Source: Candidatus Dadabacteria bacterium UBA2774
Lineage (GTDB): Bacteria > Desulfobacterota_D > UBA1144 > Nemesobacterales > UBA2774
NCBI GenBank assembly: GCA_002352485.1
Contig: DEIM01000213.1
Location: 1,485-10,616, forward strand
Direction: 5' to 3'
DNA length: 9,132 bases
The notes under the pieces are model-generated. The model was not told where the DNA came from and searched no databases. It was given only the letters and a program-made list of their open reading frames with translations. Each line of letters begins with the position of its first letter. Positions within the stretch are counted from its first letter, which is position 1. This document shows, piece after piece, positions 5,825-9,132 of this stretch. The translations under genes were made by a program, and so were the position numbers.

Positions 5825-5850
5825 AATCAGGCTAAATTCTCTTAAATACT

Positions 5851-6732
5851 ATGAGTAACCAGGTTACCAATACATCAAGCAGGTCTGCCATACTTCTTAT
5901 CCACTGCCCCGACCGTCAAGGGCTGGTAGCAGCAATTACAGAGTTTATATATAAGAACGAGGGAAACATTATATTCCTTGAGCAGCATGTGGACTCGGAC
6001 CAGGAAATTTTCTTCATGCGCGTCGAGTGGGACCTTGGGAAATTCAGCGTCCCGACTGAAAAGATAGGGGAATATTTCCAGACGCTAATCGCTGAGAAAT
6101 ATAATATGAAATGGACCCTCTACTTCTCAGACTACACACCCCGGATGGCGATCTTCGTATCTAAGCTCTCTCACTGCCTATATGATATTCTATCCAGAAT
6201 TCAGGCCGAAGAATGGAACGTAGAGGTACCTCTCATCGTTAGTAACCACGCCGAGCTTGAAGAGGTTGCCGAGAAATTCGGGATCGATTTTCACGTTACT
6301 CCAAACGTAAAAGATGACAAGCAAAAAGCCGAGAAAGAGCAGCTTGCGCTGCTGAATAATTACAATATCGATTTCGTCGTACTGGCAAGGTATATGCAGA
6401 TACTCAGTGACAACTTCGTAAGCCACTACCCGAATAAAATAATAAATATCCACCACTCATTCCTTCCCGCATTCCCCGGAGCAAGACCTTATCATTCTGC
6501 TTATGAGAGAGGAGTGAAAATTATAGGAGCCACGAGTCACTACGTAACTCCCGAGCTTGACGCGGGGCCGATAATAGAGCAGAGCGTCGTCGGCGTTTCT
6601 CATAAAGACAGCGTGGAAGACCTGATAAGAAAAGGAAGGGACCTAGAAAAAGCAGTCCTTTCCAAGGCGATTTGGTACCACCTGGAACGTAAAATATTGG
6701 TCTACGGCAACAGGACCCTTATATTCGACTAA
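5851..6732 (+). CDS. purU: Formyltetrahydrofolate deformylase
   Basis: A 293-residue cytoplasmic enzyme that hydrolyses 10-formyltetrahydrofolate to tetrahydrofolate and formate, balancing one-carbon units for purine synthesis. An ACT domain occupies about residues 11-92 (ILLIHCPDRQGLVAAI), and the formyl-transferase fold about 96-290. Catalytic residues shared with PurN are Asn199 and His201 in INIHHSFLP and Asp237 in ELDAGPII. The Asn-to-Asp spacing of 38 equals that of E. coli PurN. GARPYHSAYERG (210-221) is the PurU signature that follows. Together the ACT domain and this signature distinguish it from PurN. The length is normal and no residue is missing. The ATG start puts the ACT domain near the N-terminus as expected, but there is no recognisable Shine-Dalgarno in the 26 bp after the metallopeptidase stop. 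In E. coli the ACT domain senses Met and Gly; that regulation here is only assumed. Confidence 0.93.
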   Translation: MSNQVTNTSSRSAILLIHCPDRQGLVAAITEFIYKNEGNIIFLEQHVDSDQEIFFMRVEWDLGKFSVPTEKIGEYFQTLIAEKYNMKWTLYFSDYTPRMAIFVSKLSHCLYDILSRIQAEEWNVEVPLIVSNHAELEEVAEKFGIDFHVTPNVKDDKQKAEKEQLALLNNYNIDFVVLARYMQILSDNFVSHYPNKIINIHHSFLPAFPGARPYHSAYERGVKIIGATSHYVTPELDAGPIIEQSVVGVSHKDSVEDLIRKGRDLEKAVLSKAIWYHLERKILVYGNRTLIFD

Positions 6733-6763
6733 GATAGTAAGCAGTATTTATTCTGAAAGATAT

Positions 6764-7324
6764 ATGAAAACTAAACCCACCCTCCGTATAATGAAGCTGA
6801 TCATAACCGGCGTGACGTTATTACTACTCTCGCAACTAGCCCAGGCAGAATTGTATGAATGCAGAGACGAAAATGGAACAGTTACCCACCACAGCAGAGT
6901 CCCCTGCCCCGAAGGCTATAGCAGCGCTCTTATTCAAGATGAGGGACCTTCAAACACCGCGCCTAAACCATATTCGAGCAAGAATGTCAGTCCGAATCAA
7001 GAAAATGTCGAGGTTATTAGCAGGGGGAAATTGGTAGATCTGATTGACCATATCGACTATGGGAAATACACGGTATTTATGTTCTACGCTGACTGGTGCG
7101 CGCCGTGTAAGACCATAAAGCCCGAGCTTGAGAAAAACGCCCGGAGCAAAAACACCTTTGCCCTTAAGGAATTAAACGTTCTAAACTGGGAGAACCCTCT
7201 TGTCACATATTACAATCTGGCGGGACTCCCATATTTTATTGTTTATGGACCAAAGGGGGAATTTGTCGAGAGAGGACCTGTATTGTCTAAAGATATTAAG
7301 AAAAAATTAACCGGCGCGAATTAG
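6764..7324 (+). CDS. Exported thioredoxin-domain protein with N-terminal DUF4124-like segment
   Basis: A 186-residue protein. A signal sequence covers about residues 1-28, with a clear AQA cleavage site before Glu29. The next 20 residues (ELYECRDENGTVTHHSRVPC) resemble DUF4124, a short beta-sheet module common at the N-terminus of secreted proteins, with Cys33 and Cys48. A Pro/Ser/Asn-rich linker (about 56-80) leads to a thioredoxin domain at about 84-184. The active site is WCAPC (Cys112, Cys115), and the cis-proline is Pro156 in AGLPYF. The likely role is periplasmic disulfide reduction or transfer. WCAPC is closer to thioredoxin and TlpA than to the oxidase DsbA. ATG 6764 gives a long n-region; ATG 6791, which starts MKLIITG, is a plausible alternative. 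There is no strong Shine-Dalgarno at either. It lies 31 bp after purU and 15 bp before the CPBP gene. Confidence 0.82.
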   Translation: MKTKPTLRIMKLIITGVTLLLLSQLAQAELYECRDENGTVTHHSRVPCPEGYSSALIQDEGPSNTAPKPYSSKNVSPNQENVEVISRGKLVDLIDHIDYGKYTVFMFYADWCAPCKTIKPELEKNARSKNTFALKELNVLNWENPLVTYYNLAGLPYFIVYGPKGEFVERGPVLSKDIKKKLTGAN

Positions 7325-7339
7325 AACTCACCATGTGAG

Positions 7340-7981
7340 ATGCAAATGAAATTCCTATCCGACCTGGAAAACTTAAAAAATTTTTGCATAAGCTACTATC
7401 AAGAAATTATAGTAATATCGTTTTCAACTTTATTCATAATCCTCCACCATCATCACAGGATCGGTAATTTTTGGCTGAGCTCCTTCATATATTTTGGGAT
7501 CTTCCCGATACTGACGATTTTAATATTACTCCGTAAGAACCCGCTAGACTTTGGCCTGAAGCTGGGAGATTATAGAGTATGGGTTCCCTATGTAGTAGTA
7601 TTTCTCGCAATCGCTATACCCATCCTGTATTTCACCTCCGAGGTTTCCTCGGTAGAGAGCTATTACCGGCATAGAGGCGATTTCGACCTACTAAAATATG
7701 CGCTTCATATGGCGGTCTATATGCTCGGATGGGAGTTTTTGTTCAGGGGGTTTATGCTCTTTGGCCTGAAGGACAAATTTAAGGAAGGGAGCATACTGAT
7801 ACAGATGGTCCCGTTCGTTCTCCTTCATCTAGGCAAGCCCGAGATAGAGACTATCAGCACCATATTTACAGGACTTCTGTGGGGATATATATGCTACCGC
7901 GGGAAATCCTTCTGGCCCGCGTACATTATGCACATGGTGGTCAATGTGTCGAACAAGGCGTTTGTGCTGGGATTTGTATAG
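7340..7981 (+). CDS. CPBP-family intramembrane glutamic endopeptidase (CAAX protease/bacteriocin-processing type)
   Basis: A 213-residue membrane protein. Hydrophobic segments lie at about 22-36, 44-64, 82-98, 117-131, 151-164, 171-185 and 192-203. Three CPBP motifs can be seen in order. The first, WEFLFRG (131-137), holds Glu132 and Arg136. The second, FVLLH, has Phe159 and His163. The third, HMVVN, has His198 and Asn202. The family's usual first motif is EExxxR. Here the first Glu is Trp while the second is kept; I recall WEF-x-FRG as a recurrent variant, so activity may be retained. Natural substrate unknown; relatives process prenylated proteins or peptides. ATG 7340 and ATG 7346 are both possible starts, two codons apart. 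It is the last gene of the + strand run and stops one base from the convergent VOC gene. Confidence 0.8.
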   Translation: MQMKFLSDLENLKNFCISYYQEIIVISFSTLFIILHHHHRIGNFWLSSFIYFGIFPILTILILLRKNPLDFGLKLGDYRVWVPYVVVFLAIAIPILYFTSEVSSVESYYRHRGDFDLLKYALHMAVYMLGWEFLFRGFMLFGLKDKFKEGSILIQMVPFVLLHLGKPEIETISTIFTGLLWGYICYRGKSFWPAYIMHMVVNVSNKAFVLGFV

Positions 7982-7982
7982 C

Positions 7983-8441
7983 TTACTTATACTCGGCGAT
8001 TTCTAAAAGCACACCGTCAGGGTCGTGAAAGTAGCAAAGAGTTTTACGCACGGGGTTCTGGGCCATAAGAGTTGCAGGAACTGCTATAGGCTCGCTCAGG
8101 AGTTTTACTCCGGCAGCCTTGAGCTTTTCAGAAGCAGCCTGAATATCATCGACTCTAAAAGCTATATGTCTTAACCCAACTGTATTTGCCAGGGAATTAG
8201 TGGGAATCGAATCACTCCTCGGAGATTTATAACATAGAAGCTCAATCTTGGGCTCACCTTCAGGGGCAACGATGAAAACTACGTCCGCAACAACCCCCTC
8301 AAGCCCTACTATGGAGTCTATCCACTCACCTTCCAGATGAACTTTGTTTATTTCCTTAAATCCTAAAAGCTCCGTATAGAACTTTACCGAACGCTCCAGA
8401 TCTGAAACTACAATGTTAATGTGGTCGATTGCGCTGATCAT
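7983..8441 (-). CDS. VOC-superfamily (glyoxalase/bleomycin-resistance/methylmalonyl-CoA epimerase fold) protein
   Basis: A 152-residue protein with two beta-alpha-beta-beta-beta modules. The expected metal ligands of the VOC fold are all present: His7 in IDHINIVV, Glu67 in KIELL, His92 in LRHIAFRV and Glu147 in LLEIAEY. The C-terminal block FHDPDGVLLEI is typical of lyase and dioxygenase-like members. The length suits a single-subunit dimer such as glyoxalase I or methylmalonyl-CoA epimerase. I cannot assign the substrate, so no gene name is given. The start ATG follows the VWA gene stop by 22 bp on the same strand, suggesting one transcript. No Shine-Dalgarno is evident. At the other end its stop codon is one base from the CPBP stop codon, leaving no room for a separate terminator. 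Confidence 0.82.
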   Translation of the reverse strand: MISAIDHINIVVSDLERSVKFYTELLGFKEINKVHLEGEWIDSIVGLEGVVADVVFIVAPEGEPKIELLCYKSPRSDSIPTNSLANTVGLRHIAFRVDDIQAASEKLKAAGVKLLSEPIAVPATLMAQNPVRKTLCYFHDPDGVLLEIAEYK

Positions 8442-8463
8442 GTTAAATTAACTTGGAGAAACT

Positions 8464-9132
8464 TCAATGTCCCTCAAGCTTTATTTTCTTATCTTTAAGG
8501 GCCTGGATTGCGAGTTTCAGGCCGCCCATGGTGAGCGGGAACATACGGTCTTTCATAAACTCCCGCACCATCCCTATTGACTCGGTGTAGCGCCAATCGT
8601 CATAGGGAACAGGGTTTAGCCATACAATATCCGGAAACTGGGTCTTTAGCCGCTCAAGCCACACGAACCCGGCTTCGTCGTTATTGTGCTCTACGCTCCC
8701 GTTCTGATAAAGAAGCTCGTACGGGGACATAGAGGCATCCCCAACCATAATTACCTTATAGTCGCTGTTATACGTGTTCAGTACTTCGAACGTAGGGATG
8801 GATTCCTCCCAGCGTCTCCGGTTGTTCTTCCATACAGACTCGTATAGACAGTTATGGAAATAGTAATGCTCTAAGTGCTTGAACTCATACTTGGCAGCGG
8901 AGAATAGTCTTGAGCAAAGTTCAATATGATCGTCCATCGATCCGCCTATGTCGAGGAACAATAGCACCTTTACGTTATTTTTCTTTACCGGGACCATTTC
9001 AAGCTCAAGAAGCCCGGCGTTTTTTGAGGTTGTTTCTATTGTACGGTCAAGATCAAGCTCTTCGTCCAATCCCTCGCGCGTGAGTATGCGGAGCCGCCTT
9101 AAAGCCATTTTCATGTTCCTGGTCTGAAGCTC
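8464..9132 (-). CDS. VWA domain-containing CoxE-like protein, C-terminal part (5' end outside window)
   Basis: The frame is open to the window edge: the bases before the ATG at 9114 encode ELQTRN in frame, and family relatives have a similar T-R-N/D lead-in before KMALRRLR. That ATG is therefore probably internal and the start lies beyond 9132. The visible 222 residues form the von Willebrand A domain of the CoxE-like/VWA family. Counting from the 9114 ATG, the MIDAS motif is DIGGSM (residues 55-60), with the Gly in place of the usual Ser that I recall as typical of this family. Conserved blocks YYFHNCLYESVW, VGDASMSPYE, SVEHNNDEAG and WLNPVP follow. Such proteins usually work with a MoxR-type AAA+ ATPase as a metal-insertion or chaperone pair; the partner would be upstream, outside the window. 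The VOC gene follows after 22 bp. Confidence 0.85.
   Translation of the reverse strand, partial: ELQTRNMKMALRRLRILTREGLDEELDLDRTIETTSKNAGLLELEMVPVKKNNVKVLLFLDIGGSMDDHIELCSRLFSAAKYEFKHLEHYYFHNCLYESVWKNNRRRWEESIPTFEVLNTYNSDYKVIMVGDASMSPYELLYQNGSVEHNNDEAGFVWLERLKTQFPDIVWLNPVPYDDWRYTESIGMVREFMKDRMFPLTMGGLKLAIQALKDKKIKLEGH

Noticed and set aside
7333..7338. ATG-TGA start-stop pair just before the CPBP gene
   Set aside because: A two-codon frame of this kind is expected by chance and nothing else supports a reinitiation device.
7445..7456. Four consecutive histidines in the CPBP protein as an engineered tag
   Set aside because: They lie within the natural N-terminal membrane region of a normal family member, with mixed CAC and CAT codons and no vector-like sequence nearby.

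Overview
The window looks like a chromosomal stretch of a free-living Gram-negative bacterium with moderate, slightly AT-leaning base composition. Several products carry signal peptides (a periplasmic FKBP and two thioredoxin-fold proteins). Next to these lie a class III polyhydroxyalkanoate (PHA) synthase tail and housekeeping enzymes. The mix (class III PhaC, VPGC thioredoxin-like protein, CoxE-type VWA protein) recalls deltaproteobacterial-type lineages, but no rRNA or other marker is present, so the taxonomy is only a guess. No insertion sequence, phage gene, tRNA, rRNA or CRISPR array was seen.

Left part (1-2477), PHA and acyl-CoA metabolism. The 3' end of a phaC gene on the + strand converges on a fabG/phaB-like reductase on the - strand, with a perfect 11-bp stem-loop terminator between them. 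Upstream of the reductase, also on the - strand, is a crotonase-family enoyl-CoA hydratase. Reductase and hydratase each have a recognisable TTGACA-type promoter. Together they could supply (R)-3-hydroxyacyl-CoA or link PHA to beta-oxidation. The reductase ribosome binding site lies inside a short hairpin.

Middle (2478-5125), envelope and lipid-carrier proteins. Facing away from the hydratase on the + strand is a secreted single-domain FKBP prolyl isomerase. It is followed, after a terminator-like hairpin, by an AcpH-like acyl-carrier-protein phosphodiesterase. The acpH 3' end overlaps by 30 bp the 3' end of a - strand gene for an exported two-part redox protein. That protein has a thioredoxin-like domain with a VPGC motif joined to a reduced MsrA-like domain, and it is the most unusual protein here.

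Right part (5126-7981), a + strand run. It begins with a 73-residue charged protein bearing degenerate hexapeptide repeats. Then, with gaps of only 15-31 bp, come a minimal zincin metallopeptidase (TTG start), formyltetrahydrofolate deformylase PurU, a secreted DUF4124-like/thioredoxin protein and a CPBP-family membrane protease. The last four probably form an operon. None has a good Shine-Dalgarno sequence.

Far right (7983-9132), - strand. A CoxE-like VWA protein, cut by the window edge, is followed after 22 bp by a VOC/glyoxalase-fold protein. The stop codon of the latter lies one base from the CPBP stop codon. Overall this is compact genomic background. No clearly new multi-gene system is evident. 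The items that most merit a second look are the VPGC-MsrA fusion, the sequestered ribosome binding site, the palindromic -10 element and the repeat-bearing small protein.
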